From Chthoniobacter flavus (GTDB lineage: Bacteria > Verrucomicrobiota > Verrucomicrobiia > Chthoniobacterales > Chthoniobacteraceae), in assembly GCA_945860355.1 (NCBI GenBank), contig CAMARB010000012.1, positions 1-41,073 on the forward strand: a DNA stretch of 41,073 nucleotides, read 5' to 3'. A model generated the notes under the pieces. It was not told where the DNA came from, made no database searches, and worked only from the letters and a program-made list of their open reading frames with translations. Both the position numbers and the translations under genes were made by a program. Below are positions 15,245 to 25,107 of this stretch, one piece after another. Position 1 is the first letter of the stretch. Each line of letters opens with the position of its first letter.

Positions 15245-17584
15245 ATGCCAACTCCCCACAGCGATCCGACTCATTTTGAGCTGCTCGAGCAGCGATCCTG
15301 CACATTCGAACACATCGAGGACGGGATCATCGTCACTTCGCTGGATGGCGTGATTTTGGACTGGAACAAGGGCGCGGAGCGGCTCTTCGGGTGGAGCCGC
15401 GAGGAGATGCTGGGAAAAACTCCGGCAGTGCTGCACCGCCCCTGCGACGCGGAGCAGCTCACCGGCTCCATCAACGCAACGGCGGCGCAGGCGGGCCGTT
15501 GGAAGGGGGAGATTTCTTTTGTGCGCAAGGACGGTTCCTCGCGCATTTGCGAGACCACCACGGTGCCCATGCGGGACGCTCAGGGCCGTATTTTTGCAAC
15601 GCTGGGGATCAACCACGATGTGACGGCGCAGAAAGCGGTGGAGGGCAAGCTGGTGGAGGAAAAACAGGTGCTGCGGACGCTGATTGACTCGCTGGAGGAC
15701 GTGATTTTTTTCAAGGACCTCGAGGGCCGCTTCATCATGGTCAACGCCGCGCACCGCAAAATCTGGAGCAAATCGCAGCGGGGCCCGATTGGCCTGACGG
15801 ATTTCGATGTTGAGGGGCTCCAGGCCAACGCCGCGCGCTACGCGCAGGATGACCAGACCGTTATCACCACCGGCAAACCGATCACCAACCGGGAGGAACC
15901 CTTCACCCGGGACGACGGCACCTCGGGCTGGTTTCTCACCTCGAAATATCCGCTCCATAATTCCGCCGGGCGGGTGATCGGCGTGGTGGGCACGGCCAGA
16001 GACATCACCGAGTGGCGGCTGACAGGGCGCGCGCTGGCGGACGAACGAGAGAAGTTCAAAACCATCGTCGACGCCCTGCCCGACGCGCTCTTTCTCAAGG
16101 ATCGGGAAGGCCGGATCACCCTTGAGAACAAGGCCATGGCCAAACTTTTCGGGCCGGAATCCGGGCGTGTTCTCAAGACGCCTTTCGAGGAGCCGATTCC
16201 CAGGGAACACGCGGAACGTTACGCGGCGGACGACCGCACCGTCATCGAGACGGGCCAGCCCGTGATCAATCGCGAGGAGCCTTTTCTCACCACGGCAGGC
16301 ACGACGGGCTACCTGCTGACCTCCAAATACCCGATCCGCGACAGCGGCGGCGAGATTGTCGGAGTGGTGGGGGTTTCGCGGGAAATCACCGAAATACGCA
16401 AGGCGGCGGCGGAACGCCGGGCGTTTGAGCGCAAGCTCCAGGAAACCCAGAAGCTCGAAAGCCTGGGGGTTCTGGCGGGCGGGATCGCGCACGACTTCAA
16501 CAACCTGCTCACCGGCGTCCTGGGCAACGCCAGCCTGGCGAGCATGGAGCTCCCACAGGAATCCCCCGTGCAGGAGCTTCTCAAACAGATTGAAATCGCA
16601 TCGGTCCGCGCGGCCGACCTCTGCAAGCAGATGCTGGCCTACTCCGGAAAAGGCCGGTTCGTCATGCAGCGTCTTGATCTCAACGCGGCCCTAAACGAGA
16701 CGACCAAGCTCCTCCAGGTGTTCCTCAACAAGAACGCCGTCCTCAAAATGCAGCTCGCGCCGGCGCTTCCGGCTGTGGTTGCCGATCCCACACAGATGCG
16801 CCAGGTGATCATGAACCTGGTGATCAACGCCGCCGAGGCCATCGGTGAGCGCAGCGGCTACCTCACCCTCACCACCGGCGTCGTCCGGGCCGACTCCCGC
16901 TACCTGGCCGAAACCCATCTTTCCCCCGACCTGACCGAAGGCGACTACGTCTACCTCGAGGTCGGCGACACCGGCAGCGGGATGACCCCCGAGGTGGCCG
17001 CGAAAATTTTCGACCCGTTTTTCACCACCAAATTCACCGGCCGCGGCTTGGGCCTGGCGGCTGTGCTGGGGATCGTCCGCGGCCACCGGGGGGCGTTGAA
17101 GGTTTACACCGAACCGGGTGTCGGCACGACATTCAAAGTCCTGCTGCCCTGCGCCGACGGTCCGGTGGACGATCCCGGCATGGAGCGCCCGGCAAGCGCC
17201 CAGTGGCGGGGCCGCGGCCTGGTGCTCATCATCGACGACGACGAGACCACCCGGGCCACCACGGCGCGGATGCTCGAGAGCATGGGCTTTGAGGTGCGCC
17301 TCGCCGCCGACGGTCAGGTGGGCGTGGAAGCCTTCCGCCTCACTCCGGAGGAGTTCCAGGTCGTCCTGCTCGACCTCACCATGCCGCGTATGGACGGGGC
17401 GGACGCGTTCACCGAAATCCGCCGGATCCGGCCCGATTGCCGGGTCCTGCTGATGAGCGGATTTAATGAGGCGGATGCCGTGGCGCGGTTCGCCGGGAAA
17501 GGGCTCGCCGGCTTCGTCCAGAAGCCCTTCCGGCTCCCGGATCTCCGGGAGAAAGTGCAGCAGATCCTTGGCGCCCAGGGATAG
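15245..17584 (+). CDS. Soluble hybrid histidine kinase: three PAS, HisKA, HATPase, receiver
   Basis: About 779 residues from ATG 15245. The track extends to TTG 15074 (with ATG 15083), but those 57 codons are low-complexity and contain a GC hairpin, so they may be the tesA trailer. Domains: PAS1 (CTFEHIEDGIIVTSLDGVILDWNKGAERLFGW), PAS2 (LIDSLEDVIFFKDLEGRF) and PAS3 (IVDALPDALFLKDREGRI). PAS2 and PAS3 look like an internal duplication, each with NREEPF and LTSKYP. Next is HisKA with H416 (AGGIAHDFNNLLTGVLGNA), HATPase (NLVINAAEAIGE, GDTGSGM, FDPFFTTKFTGRGLGLAAVLGI), and a C-terminal receiver with D710 (VVLLDLTMPRMDG). No transmembrane helices are present, so signals are cytosolic (redox, ligand or light are typical for PAS). 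No separate output gene lies next to it. Confidence 0.9.
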   Translation: MPTPHSDPTHFELLEQRSCTFEHIEDGIIVTSLDGVILDWNKGAERLFGWSREEMLGKTPAVLHRPCDAEQLTGSINATAAQAGRWKGEISFVRKDGSSRICETTTVPMRDAQGRIFATLGINHDVTAQKAVEGKLVEEKQVLRTLIDSLEDVIFFKDLEGRFIMVNAAHRKIWSKSQRGPIGLTDFDVEGLQANAARYAQDDQTVITTGKPITNREEPFTRDDGTSGWFLTSKYPLHNSAGRVIGVVGTARDITEWRLTGRALADEREKFKTIVDALPDALFLKDREGRITLENKAMAKLFGPESGRVLKTPFEEPIPREHAERYAADDRTVIETGQPVINREEPFLTTAGTTGYLLTSKYPIRDSGGEIVGVVGVSREITEIRKAAAERRAFERKLQETQKLESLGVLAGGIAHDFNNLLTGVLGNASLASMELPQESPVQELLKQIEIASVRAADLCKQMLAYSGKGRFVMQRLDLNAALNETTKLLQVFLNKNAVLKMQLAPALPAVVADPTQMRQVIMNLVINAAEAIGERSGYLTLTTGVVRADSRYLAETHLSPDLTEGDYVYLEVGDTGSGMTPEVAAKIFDPFFTTKFTGRGLGLAAVLGIVRGHRGALKVYTEPGVGTTFKVLLPCADGPVDDPGMERPASAQWRGRGLVLIIDDDETTRATTARMLESMGFEVRLAADGQVGVEAFRLTPEEFQVVLLDLTMPRMDGADAFTEIRRIRPDCRVLLMSGFNEADAVARFAGKGLAGFVQKPFRLPDLREKVQQILGAQG

Positions 17585-17593
17585 ATCGGCGCG

Positions 17594-19207
17594 TTATTTG
17601 GCCTTGTTCAGGAGCAGGATCCTCTTGAGCTCCGCAAGGGTCTGGGGCAGCTCGTGGGAGCCGTGAGGCCCGGGCACGATGAGCTCGGACTTGGCGCCAT
17701 CCAAATGCGAGCTCCAGTAGGGCACGACGCCGTCCGAGCTTTTGGGCGAGTCGCCCTTGCCGCGATCGCCGATAATGGAGTGGTAAGGGGCGCGGATGGG
17801 GAGTCGGTCGAGCTCCTTGAGCGTGGGGTTTTTGGGGGAGAGACTGGTGATGCTGTTGGGAACCTGGGGTGATCCGGAAACAACCGAGAGCACGTCGCCC
17901 AGCGAGTTGGTGAGTGTTCCCACCAACGATTTGGGCAGCGAAATAATGCGCATGGCCAGCGCGCCAATGGAGCCCATCGCCATTTCGCTTCCCCGGTGAG
18001 GCACGCAGATGAAGACGATGCGGCTGACTCGCGGATTGGATTCCACAATCAGCGCCTGCTTCACCAAGTTGTTCGCGGGCAACTTGCGGTCGAGCTCGTC
18101 GGCTTTGTGTTTGAGGTTCGCCTTCCACAGAGCTCGGCCGGTGTCCACGGCCTGCATCCGCGAGACCAGCCCGCCCATGCTGTGCCCGACCAACACGTAA
18201 CCTTTCGTCATCGGGTGCAAGCTCTGGACCCTGGCCAGCTCCTCCCGGAAACGCAGGGCCGAGTACGACATGGGATTTCCGGTGGGATAATTAAACACCC
18301 AGAACTGGTAGCGGCGCCGCAGGTTCTCGTCGGCATGCAGCTCGTTCATGGCGTTGAGCCACATCTGGGGCGTGGACATCAGCCCGTGCACAAAAATCAC
18401 CGGGATCCGGTCCGGGTCATAGGGCTCAATCATGTAGAGCCCTGTGCTGCGCAGATACTTCTCCACACGGATCATCGACACGAACCCGCGCAGCAACTCG
18501 TTCTGCTGGGGATAACGCGCCAGGGGCGCCGTGTAGTCCGCCGCGAGAGGCTGGGATTTTCCGCCGATGGAAACCACGCTGCGTTTGTCGGGGTGCTGCA
18601 GTGCCAGAGTGGCGACGTTCTCCTTGAACGACAAAGTCGCGGTCACCGGCGCCATGGTGCCGCTGGCCGGCTCAAACGGCGCCTTCGACCCGAAACCCAA
18701 ACCTTTGGTCTCGTGAATCCCCACAAACGGGGCGCCGACCCCGGGGCGCACGAAAGTGCTCCGCAGGTGCCGCCGTCGGACCCGCGAGGCGGGCTCAAGG
18801 TCCGTGAAGTAACTCGGCGCCCAGCTCCCCGAAACCTCAGGTCCCTGGAATTTCAAGCCGTAGCTCTGCCCCTCGGCGGAGAAGCGCAGGGACTGGTTCC
18901 ACAAACGCCCGCCCTCGCCGTTGAAAAGCAGCTCGGTGAGCTCCGCAGTGGCCGTGTTATAGGTCCCAAGCGCCCCGAGATCCCCCGGCCGCACGGGAAG
19001 AACTTTCGCCGCCTCGTCCGCGGCATGAAGATAGGAACCCACACGCTCCTCCAGCGGCGCACGCGGTAAGCGGCCTTTTTTCAAACTCACCGAAGCGTTT
19101 GCCAGGCGCACGTCCGGCTCCGTCTTTTTAAGGCCCGTGCTCGCGCAGCCCCCCAGGGCAATCGCAAACGAGAGCGTCGTGATCCGGGTGAAGAGAGGAT
19201 TGATCAT
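17594..19207 (-). CDS. Alpha/beta-hydrolase lipoprotein (PGAP1/lipase-like esterase)
   Basis: 537 residues. The N-terminus MINPLFTRITTLSFAIALGGCASTG has a lipobox (ALGGC), predicting a membrane-anchored lipoprotein. The C-terminal half is an alpha/beta hydrolase: oxyanion region IPVIFVHGLMSTPQMW, nucleophile elbow GHSMGG with Ser343, acid Asp in SSDGVVPYWSSHL, and His in GPHGSHELP. This layout is that of large bacterial esterases/lipases of the PGAP1-like group; the N-terminal 240 residues are a poorly characterised beta-rich region. The substrate is unknown, probably a lipid or acyl ester at the envelope. It lies 131 bases downstream of the TolC-type gene on the same strand and may be read from the efflux operon or from its own promoter. 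Confidence 0.87.
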   Translation of the reverse strand: MINPLFTRITTLSFAIALGGCASTGLKKTEPDVRLANASVSLKKGRLPRAPLEERVGSYLHAADEAAKVLPVRPGDLGALGTYNTATAELTELLFNGEGGRLWNQSLRFSAEGQSYGLKFQGPEVSGSWAPSYFTDLEPASRVRRRHLRSTFVRPGVGAPFVGIHETKGLGFGSKAPFEPASGTMAPVTATLSFKENVATLALQHPDKRSVVSIGGKSQPLAADYTAPLARYPQQNELLRGFVSMIRVEKYLRSTGLYMIEPYDPDRIPVIFVHGLMSTPQMWLNAMNELHADENLRRRYQFWVFNYPTGNPMSYSALRFREELARVQSLHPMTKGYVLVGHSMGGLVSRMQAVDTGRALWKANLKHKADELDRKLPANNLVKQALIVESNPRVSRIVFICVPHRGSEMAMGSIGALAMRIISLPKSLVGTLTNSLGDVLSVVSGSPQVPNSITSLSPKNPTLKELDRLPIRAPYHSIIGDRGKGDSPKSSDGVVPYWSSHLDGAKSELIVPGPHGSHELPQTLAELKRILLLNKAK

Positions 19208-19338
19208 ATGTTTTTTGCGGGGTGCCGCCGGTCAAAACGGCGAAAGCGATTGGGTTTCTTTGGGGAATTGCCGCGCCCGAGGGCTATGGGAAACGGGCGG
19301 AGACGATCATTGACGCGAAGCCTGGAGGCCGGAGCCGG

Positions 19339-20724
19339 TTACTGGCCTTGCCGGCGTTGCACATCCTCGCCCGTGGCGCGGAGCAGCCGAGAGTAGGCCA
19401 CCGAATAATCCCGCAGCGCCTGCACGTAGTTGCCCCGGGTCTGGGTCAGCGCGGTCTGCGCGCTGAGGATGTCCACTTGGATGCCCGTGCCCGCCAGGTA
19501 ACGCTCCCGCGCCAATTGGATCGTGCGCTCTGCGCGCCCGATGTTTTCCTTCTGCGAATCGACCGTCGCCTTCGCGCTGAGAATGTCGGACCAGGCCGTG
19601 CGCACCTGCAGGGAAACCAGCCGGCGTTGCTCCTCCAACTGGGCCTGCCTCAAACCGCGGTTCGCTTGGGCCTCCGCCACGCGGCCCTGGGTGAGGAACC
19701 CGTCAAAAAGCGGCCAAGACATCTGGACCCCGGCGATCGCCCCGTCCAGCGAGTCGCCCGCGTTTCGGGTGCGCATCCGGCTGGTGACGTCGTATCCCGC
19801 GAACGCCTGGACGCCCGGTTTGTTCCCGGCGCGCGCGGTGATGATGTTTTCGTCGCTGAGTTTGACCTGGGTGTTGAGAGACTCCAGCTCGGTGCGGTTT
19901 TTCCAGCCTGCGGCGAGCGCGCCGGGCAGGTCGGCCGGGTATTTGCGGACCTGCAGCGGGGTGTCGAGCCGGAGGGGCAAATCGTTCTTGGCCTCCTTGG
20001 GCACGTTGTATCCGAGCAACTCGACGAGCGCCTGTTTGGCGATGACGTAACTGTTGCGCGCGAGGATGAGCGGCGGCTCGGCGTTGGACAACTCCACCTC
20101 GGCCCGCAGCTGGTCGAACTCGGACACCACACCGGCGGCGAGCCGGGATCGGACGTTGTCGAGCTCCCCCTTGAGCAGATCCACGGAAGCCTGGCGCACC
20201 TCAATCTGGGCCGCAGCCAACTGGACGTCGTCGTACGCCGTGCGGACCTGAAGAAGCACCTGGCCGAGGCTCGTCAGGAAATCCTGCATGGCCTGTTCCC
20301 GGATGAGCTTGGAGACGCGCAAAGCCGAGAGGAGCCGCCCCCCTTGGTAGAGCGACTGGACCACGCGAGCGTCCCCCACCCAGCGCTGGTTGTTCAAGGT
20401 CGGGCCCGTCGCGTTGAACCCGGTGTTCAGCTCCACCAGGGAGTCCTGAGTCACCGAGTAATCCACGCGACCAAGCACCTGCGGCAGAAGAATCGCCCGG
20501 GTCTGAATAGCCACGCCCAGACGCGCTTCCACCGACTTGCGCGCCTGCAAAATGATCCCGTTCTGTTCGGTGGCGATGTTGAGCGCGTCGACCAACGAGA
20601 GAGGCCGCTGAAGGAGGGCCTCAAAGGAGGGGGCGTTTTTTGTCCGGGGAACGCCCGCCGCCGCGGCGCCCAGGGGAGCCAGGAGCAAAGCGAGGGCGGT
20701 CAGCTTGGAAAATGAGGGGTGCAT
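19339..20724 (-). CDS. TolC-family outer-membrane efflux channel
   Basis: 461 residues with signal peptide MHPSFSKLTALALLLAPLGAAAA. The two-fold TolC repeat is visible: PLSLVDALNIATEQNGIILQARKSVEARLGV and RVDYSVTQDSLVEL in the first half, and LSDENIITARAGNKPGVQAFAGYDVTSR, GVQMSWPLFDGFLTQGRVAEAQANRG and GIQVDILSAQTALTQTRGNYVQALRDYSVAYSRLLRATG in the second. These long alpha-hairpins and short beta segments form the trimeric outer-membrane duct. It is the third gene of the RND operon (36-base gap from the pump), which identifies it as the exit channel of that pump. Confidence 0.93.
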   Translation of the reverse strand: MHPSFSKLTALALLLAPLGAAAAGVPRTKNAPSFEALLQRPLSLVDALNIATEQNGIILQARKSVEARLGVAIQTRAILLPQVLGRVDYSVTQDSLVELNTGFNATGPTLNNQRWVGDARVVQSLYQGGRLLSALRVSKLIREQAMQDFLTSLGQVLLQVRTAYDDVQLAAAQIEVRQASVDLLKGELDNVRSRLAAGVVSEFDQLRAEVELSNAEPPLILARNSYVIAKQALVELLGYNVPKEAKNDLPLRLDTPLQVRKYPADLPGALAAGWKNRTELESLNTQVKLSDENIITARAGNKPGVQAFAGYDVTSRMRTRNAGDSLDGAIAGVQMSWPLFDGFLTQGRVAEAQANRGLRQAQLEEQRRLVSLQVRTAWSDILSAKATVDSQKENIGRAERTIQLARERYLAGTGIQVDILSAQTALTQTRGNYVQALRDYSVAYSRLLRATGEDVQRRQGQ

Positions 20725-20760
20725 AAGAGAAAAAATCGGGACGGATGCGCGCAGGTTTGC

Positions 20761-23700
20761 TCAAGCGTGCGGCTCGGGAACGGGCACAGCCGGATGCGGC
20801 GGGGCCTGTTTTTTGCCGCCCCATTTCTCGACGAGATAGAAACACGCCGGGATCAGGAAGATGGCTAGCACCGTGGCGCCCAGCATCCCGCCAATGACGG
20901 CGAACCCCATGACCTGCCGCGAGAGCGAGCCGGCGCCCGCCGCTTTTGCCAGAGGCACGCAGCCGAGGATGAACGCGAAGCTCGTCATCAGGATGGGCCG
21001 GAGCCGGAGACGCGCGCCCTCCAAGGCGGCGTCGAGCAGAGGGAGTCCCTGCTCGTAGCCCATCTTGGCGAATTCCACGATGAGAATGGCGTTCTTGGCG
21101 GACAACCCGATGAGCATCACCAAGCCGATCTGTGCGTACACGTTGTTCTCGAACCCGCCCACCCAAAGCCCGGCGAACGCCCCGAACACGGCGATGGGCG
21201 TGCTCAGGAGCACGCTCAAAGGCAGCGACCAGCTCTCGTATTGGGCGGCCAGGATCAGGAACACAAACAGGAGCGAGATCCCGAAGATGACCCCGGGCTG
21301 GACCCCCTGCTGGGCCCGCTTCTCCTGATACGACATGCCCAAATAGTCGTAGCCCATCTCGCGGGGCATGGTTTCAGCAAAAACCTCCTCCAGCGCTTTC
21401 ATGGCCTGGGCCGAGCTGTAGCCCGGCGCGGCGGAACCGTTGATCTGGGCGCAACGGTAGAGGTTGTAACGCATGGTGAACTCCGGGCCCGCCGTGGGCC
21501 GGGTGGCTGTGAGCGCGCTCAGGGGCAGCATGTTGCCCTCCCCGTTTTTCACGAAGAACTGGCCCACATCCTCCGACCGGGTGCGGTATTCGCCCTCGGC
21601 CTGAATGAACACCTGCCATTGCCGGCCAAACCGGTTGAAGTAGTTCACAAAATAGCCGCCCATGTAGGTCTGCAGAGTCTGATAAACCGCCCCGAGATCC
21701 ACCCCCTGCTTGAGCACCTTGTCCCGGTCCACGTCCATCGCCAACTGCGGCACTTTGGGCAGGAACGTCGTATTCACCCCGGCCAACTCCGGGCGTTTCC
21801 GCGCGGCTTCCATGAACCTCTTCACGTTCGCGTCCAGGAACGCCAGGTCCTTGCCCGCGCGGTCCTCCAGCATGAAGGTGAACCCGCCCGAGGCGCCCAC
21901 GCCGGGGATCGCCGGGGGCGAAAAGGCGAAGGCCACGGCCTCGGGAATCCGGGACAGCTGGGCGTTGAGCCGGCGTTTGATTGCCTCGTATTTTTCCTCC
22001 GGCGCGGTGCGTTCGTGCCAGGGTTTGAGGGTGACAAAGAAAAAGCCGTTGTACGTGTTTTGGGTGCCGCTGAGCAGGCTGAACCCCGCCACGGTGGACG
22101 TGTGGGCCACGCCCGGGGTCTGCGCGAGAATAGCCTCCACTTTTTTGCAGACCTCGTCCGTCCGCTGCAGGGAGGCCGCGTCGGGCAGGGACACCCCCAC
22201 ATACAAGTACCCCTGGTCTTCATCCGGGAGAAACCCGGAGGGCACCCGGCTCGCGAACAATCCGGCGAGCACGGCAAACCCGGCCAGCAGGAGGAGGCTC
22301 ACTGCGGTCTTGCGCACGAGGAACCGGCACACGCCCACGTAGCCGTTGGTCGCCACGCCAAAGACCCGGTTAAACCCGTCAAAGAAGCGCTGGAGCAGGC
22401 CCCCGCTTTTTTTCTTGGGCCGCAGAAGCAGGGCGGAGAGCGCCGGGCTCAGCGTCAGGGCGTTGAAGGCGGAGATCACCACGGAGATGGCGATGGTCAC
22501 CGCGAACTGCTGGTAGAGCCGGCCCGTGATTCCCGGGATAAACGCCGTGGGGATGAACACCGCGGAGAGGATCAGCGCGATGGCCACGACGGGGCCGGAC
22601 ACCTCCTGCATGGCCTTGAGTGTGGCGTCCCTGGGCGAGAGCCCCTTCTCGATGTGATGCTCGACAGCCTCCACCACGACAATGGCGTCGTCGACAACCA
22701 GACCGATGGCGAGCACCAGGCCGAAGAGGGAGAGGGTGTTGATGCTGAACCCAAAGAGCGGAAACAGGGCGAATGTGCCGATGAGCGACACCGGCACGGC
22801 CAGCAGCGGGATCAGGGTCGCCCTCCAGCCTTGGAGGAAGACAAACACCACGATGAGCACCAACACGACGGCCTCAAGCAGGGTGTGCAGGATTTCTTTG
22901 ACCCCCTCGGTCACGGCTAGGGTGGTGTCCAGCGCGACCACGTAATCCAGGTCTGCCGGGAACCGCCCCTTGAGTTCCTCCATGAGGCGTTTGGCGCCGT
23001 CGGCGGCCGCAATCGCGTTGGAGCCGGGCATTTGATAGATGGCGACCAGCGCTGCGGGTTTGCCGTCCAGGCGCCCCTTGATGTTGTAGGTCTGCGAGCC
23101 GAGCTCGATGCGGGCCACGTCCTTGAGCCGCACCAGGGAGCCGTCCGCGTTGGCGCGCACCACCACCTCGGCGAACTCCTCCTCCGTCTGGAGACGGCCC
23201 GGGGCGCGCACGGCGTAGGTGAACTCCTGGCCTTTGGGCACGGGCTCCGCGCCCACCTGCCCGGCCGGGTTCACGTTGTTCTGTTTCTGCACCGCTTGGA
23301 CGATCTCCGGAATGGTGATCTGGAGTTTGGCGAGCTGATCGGGCTTCACCCAGAACCGCATGGCGTACTGGCCGGCGCCGAACACCGTGACGCTGGCGAT
23401 GCCCGGGACGCGGGTGAGCTGGTCGTTGATGTTGATGAAGCAATAGTTCGCCAGGAAGGTGCTGTCGTAGGTGCCTTGGGGCGAGTAGAGCGCAAAAAGC
23501 ATCAGCGGCGCGGAGGTGGACTTCTGCACGGTGACCCCGGCCTTGGTCACGTCGGCGGGCAGCTGCGAGTTGGCCTGCGAGGCCCGCATCTGGGAAAGGA
23601 TCTGGTCGGTGTTGGCGTCGGTCTTGATGTCGAAGTTGACCGTCAGCGTCATCGCCCCGTTGTTGGCGTTGACGGAGTACATGTAGTTCATGTTGTCCAC

Positions 23701-23913
23701 GCCGCTCATCTGCTGCTCGATGGGCGTGGCCACCGCCTGCTCAATGGTCTGCGCGTCCGCCCCCGTGTAGGTGGCGCGCACCTGCACCTCCGGCGGCACG
23801 ATGTTGGGGAACTGCGCCGTCGGCAGCCCCAGCATGGAAACCAGGCCGATGATCACCAGGATCAGCGACATGACGATGGCGACAATCGGACGCCTCACAA
23901 AAAAACTGCCCAT
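20761..23913 (-). CDS. RND multidrug efflux pump, HAE1 (AcrB/MexB) family
   Basis: 1050 residues, the normal HAE1 length. It starts MGSFFVRRPIVAIVMSLILVIIGLVSMLGLPTAQFPNIVPPEV, the family signature. Porter domains contain YTGADAQTIEQAVATPIEQQMSGVDNMNYMYS. TM4 carries the proton-relay pair in GLVVDDAIVVVEAVEHHIE (AcrB D407/D408 equivalents) and TM10 the lysine in LIGLSAKNAILIVEFA (K940 equivalent), so the pump looks functional. It drives proton-coupled export of hydrophobic compounds from the periplasm or inner leaflet. The C-terminal tail is rich in Pro (QAPPHPAVPVPEPHA). It lies 6 bases after the adaptor stop and 36 before the TolC gene, in one operon. Confidence 0.95.
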   Translation of the reverse strand: MGSFFVRRPIVAIVMSLILVIIGLVSMLGLPTAQFPNIVPPEVQVRATYTGADAQTIEQAVATPIEQQMSGVDNMNYMYSVNANNGAMTLTVNFDIKTDANTDQILSQMRASQANSQLPADVTKAGVTVQKSTSAPLMLFALYSPQGTYDSTFLANYCFININDQLTRVPGIASVTVFGAGQYAMRFWVKPDQLAKLQITIPEIVQAVQKQNNVNPAGQVGAEPVPKGQEFTYAVRAPGRLQTEEEFAEVVVRANADGSLVRLKDVARIELGSQTYNIKGRLDGKPAALVAIYQMPGSNAIAAADGAKRLMEELKGRFPADLDYVVALDTTLAVTEGVKEILHTLLEAVVLVLIVVFVFLQGWRATLIPLLAVPVSLIGTFALFPLFGFSINTLSLFGLVLAIGLVVDDAIVVVEAVEHHIEKGLSPRDATLKAMQEVSGPVVAIALILSAVFIPTAFIPGITGRLYQQFAVTIAISVVISAFNALTLSPALSALLLRPKKKSGGLLQRFFDGFNRVFGVATNGYVGVCRFLVRKTAVSLLLLAGFAVLAGLFASRVPSGFLPDEDQGYLYVGVSLPDAASLQRTDEVCKKVEAILAQTPGVAHTSTVAGFSLLSGTQNTYNGFFFVTLKPWHERTAPEEKYEAIKRRLNAQLSRIPEAVAFAFSPPAIPGVGASGGFTFMLEDRAGKDLAFLDANVKRFMEAARKRPELAGVNTTFLPKVPQLAMDVDRDKVLKQGVDLGAVYQTLQTYMGGYFVNYFNRFGRQWQVFIQAEGEYRTRSEDVGQFFVKNGEGNMLPLSALTATRPTAGPEFTMRYNLYRCAQINGSAAPGYSSAQAMKALEEVFAETMPREMGYDYLGMSYQEKRAQQGVQPGVIFGISLLFVFLILAAQYESWSLPLSVLLSTPIAVFGAFAGLWVGGFENNVYAQIGLVMLIGLSAKNAILIVEFAKMGYEQGLPLLDAALEGARLRLRPILMTSFAFILGCVPLAKAAGAGSLSRQVMGFAVIGGMLGATVLAIFLIPACFYLVEKWGGKKQAPPHPAVPVPEPHA

Positions 23914-23919
23914 GGCGCG

Positions 23920-25107
23920 TTATTTCGCCTCCGGTTGGGGTTGTGCCTGCGCCCCCCAGGGCTTGGCGCTCACCGGCATCCCGGGGCGCACCTTCTGGAC
24001 GCCCTCCACCACCACATCCTCCCCGGGCTTGAGCCCCTCGGTGATGATCCACTGGGTCCCCACCCTGTCCCCCACTTTCACCGGCCGCACCTCCGCTTTC
24101 CCGTCCGCGCCCACCACGGCGATCTGGTAATTGCCCTGCAACTCCATCACCGCCCGTTGCGGCACCGCCAGCGCCGCCTCCTCCTTGCGGACCATCCCGC
24201 GGATCCGCGCGAAGAATCCCGGGCGCAAAACACCGCCGGGATTGGGGAAAAGCGCCTCCAAGCGCAGGGTGCCCGTCTTGGAGTCAATCTGCCGGTCGGC
24301 GGCGGAGAACGCGCCTTTCTGTGGAAACACACTGCCGTCGGCGAGGATCAGCTCAAGGTTGGCCTGGGGGTTCGCTTCGGACTGCGCCGCGGCCGCCTTG
24401 AGGCGCTCGGCGATGCGGTAATACTCCTGTTCGCTGATCTGGAACTTGGCCTTGATCGGATCCACCGTGGAAATCGTGGTGAGATCCCCTGAGGTGGGGC
24501 CCACCAGGTCGCCAATGCCGGGGTTGGCGAAACCCACAATGCCATCAACGGGCGCGGTCATCTTGGTGAAGCCCAGGTTGATTTCCGCCGCCTGCACCGC
24601 CGCCTGCGCCGCCGCCACACTGGCCTTGGCGGCTGCGTTGTTCTGAACCGCCGCGTCCCGGTCCGCCGCGCTGCCGGCTTTGGATGCGAAAAGTTGATTC
24701 TGGCGGCCCTCATCGAGCTCCGCCTTGGTTTGGCTGGCCTGCGCCTTGGCCAAATCCGCCCGGGCCTGGGCCAGGGACGCCTCAAAAGGGCGCGCATCGA
24801 TGGCAAAGAGCAGGTCGCCGGATTTAACCTCCCGCCCGGGCTGATAGTCCTTGCTGATGAGGTAACCCTGGACCCGCGCCCGCACCGCCACGTTGGCCGA
24901 TCCGTCGAGAGTCCCGATCCACTCCTTGTGGATCGGCAAAACCTGCGGTTGAACCTTCGTCACGAGCACTTCAGGGGGGGCGCCCACTCCCGCAGCGGGT
25001 TTGGGCGGATTGCAGCCCCCCAACACCAGAAGGCTCACCCCGCCGAGGATTCCCGCCCAAATCGGGCGCTGAGAACCGGGCGACGAAAAAAAGAGGAGTC
25101 TTTTCAT
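23920..25107 (-). CDS. RND efflux periplasmic adaptor lipoprotein (AcrA/MexA type)
   Basis: About 395 residues from ATG 25105-25107; the track extension to 25227 is rejected because MKRLLFFSSPG...ILGGVSLLVLGGC is a complete lipoprotein signal with lipobox. Order of parts: beta-barrel/lipoyl half (VLPIHKEWIGTLDGSANVAVRARVQGYLISKDYQPGREVKSGDLLFAIDARPFEA), alpha-hairpin (ARADLAKAQASQTKAELDEGRQ), second lipoyl half (INLGFTKMTAPVDGIVG), beta-barrel (GTLRLEALFPNPGGVLRPGFFARI) and membrane-proximal domain (AVPQRAVMELQGNYQIAVVG). It bridges the RND pump and the TolC channel. It is the first gene of the operon; the 357-base region upstream carries a symmetrical AT-rich inverted repeat. Confidence 0.94.
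   Translation of the reverse strand: MKRLLFFSSPGSQRPIWAGILGGVSLLVLGGCNPPKPAAGVGAPPEVLVTKVQPQVLPIHKEWIGTLDGSANVAVRARVQGYLISKDYQPGREVKSGDLLFAIDARPFEASLAQARADLAKAQASQTKAELDEGRQNQLFASKAGSAADRDAAVQNNAAAKASVAAAQAAVQAAEINLGFTKMTAPVDGIVGFANPGIGDLVGPTSGDLTTISTVDPIKAKFQISEQEYYRIAERLKAAAAQSEANPQANLELILADGSVFPQKGAFSAADRQIDSKTGTLRLEALFPNPGGVLRPGFFARIRGMVRKEEAALAVPQRAVMELQGNYQIAVVGADGKAEVRPVKVGDRVGTQWIITEGLKPGEDVVVEGVQKVRPGMPVSAKPWGAQAQPQPEAK

Noticed and set aside
21241-22920. 559-residue plus-strand ORF opposite the RND pump
   Set aside because: Low-complexity His/Arg/Gly-rich translation antisense to an unmistakable AcrB-family gene.
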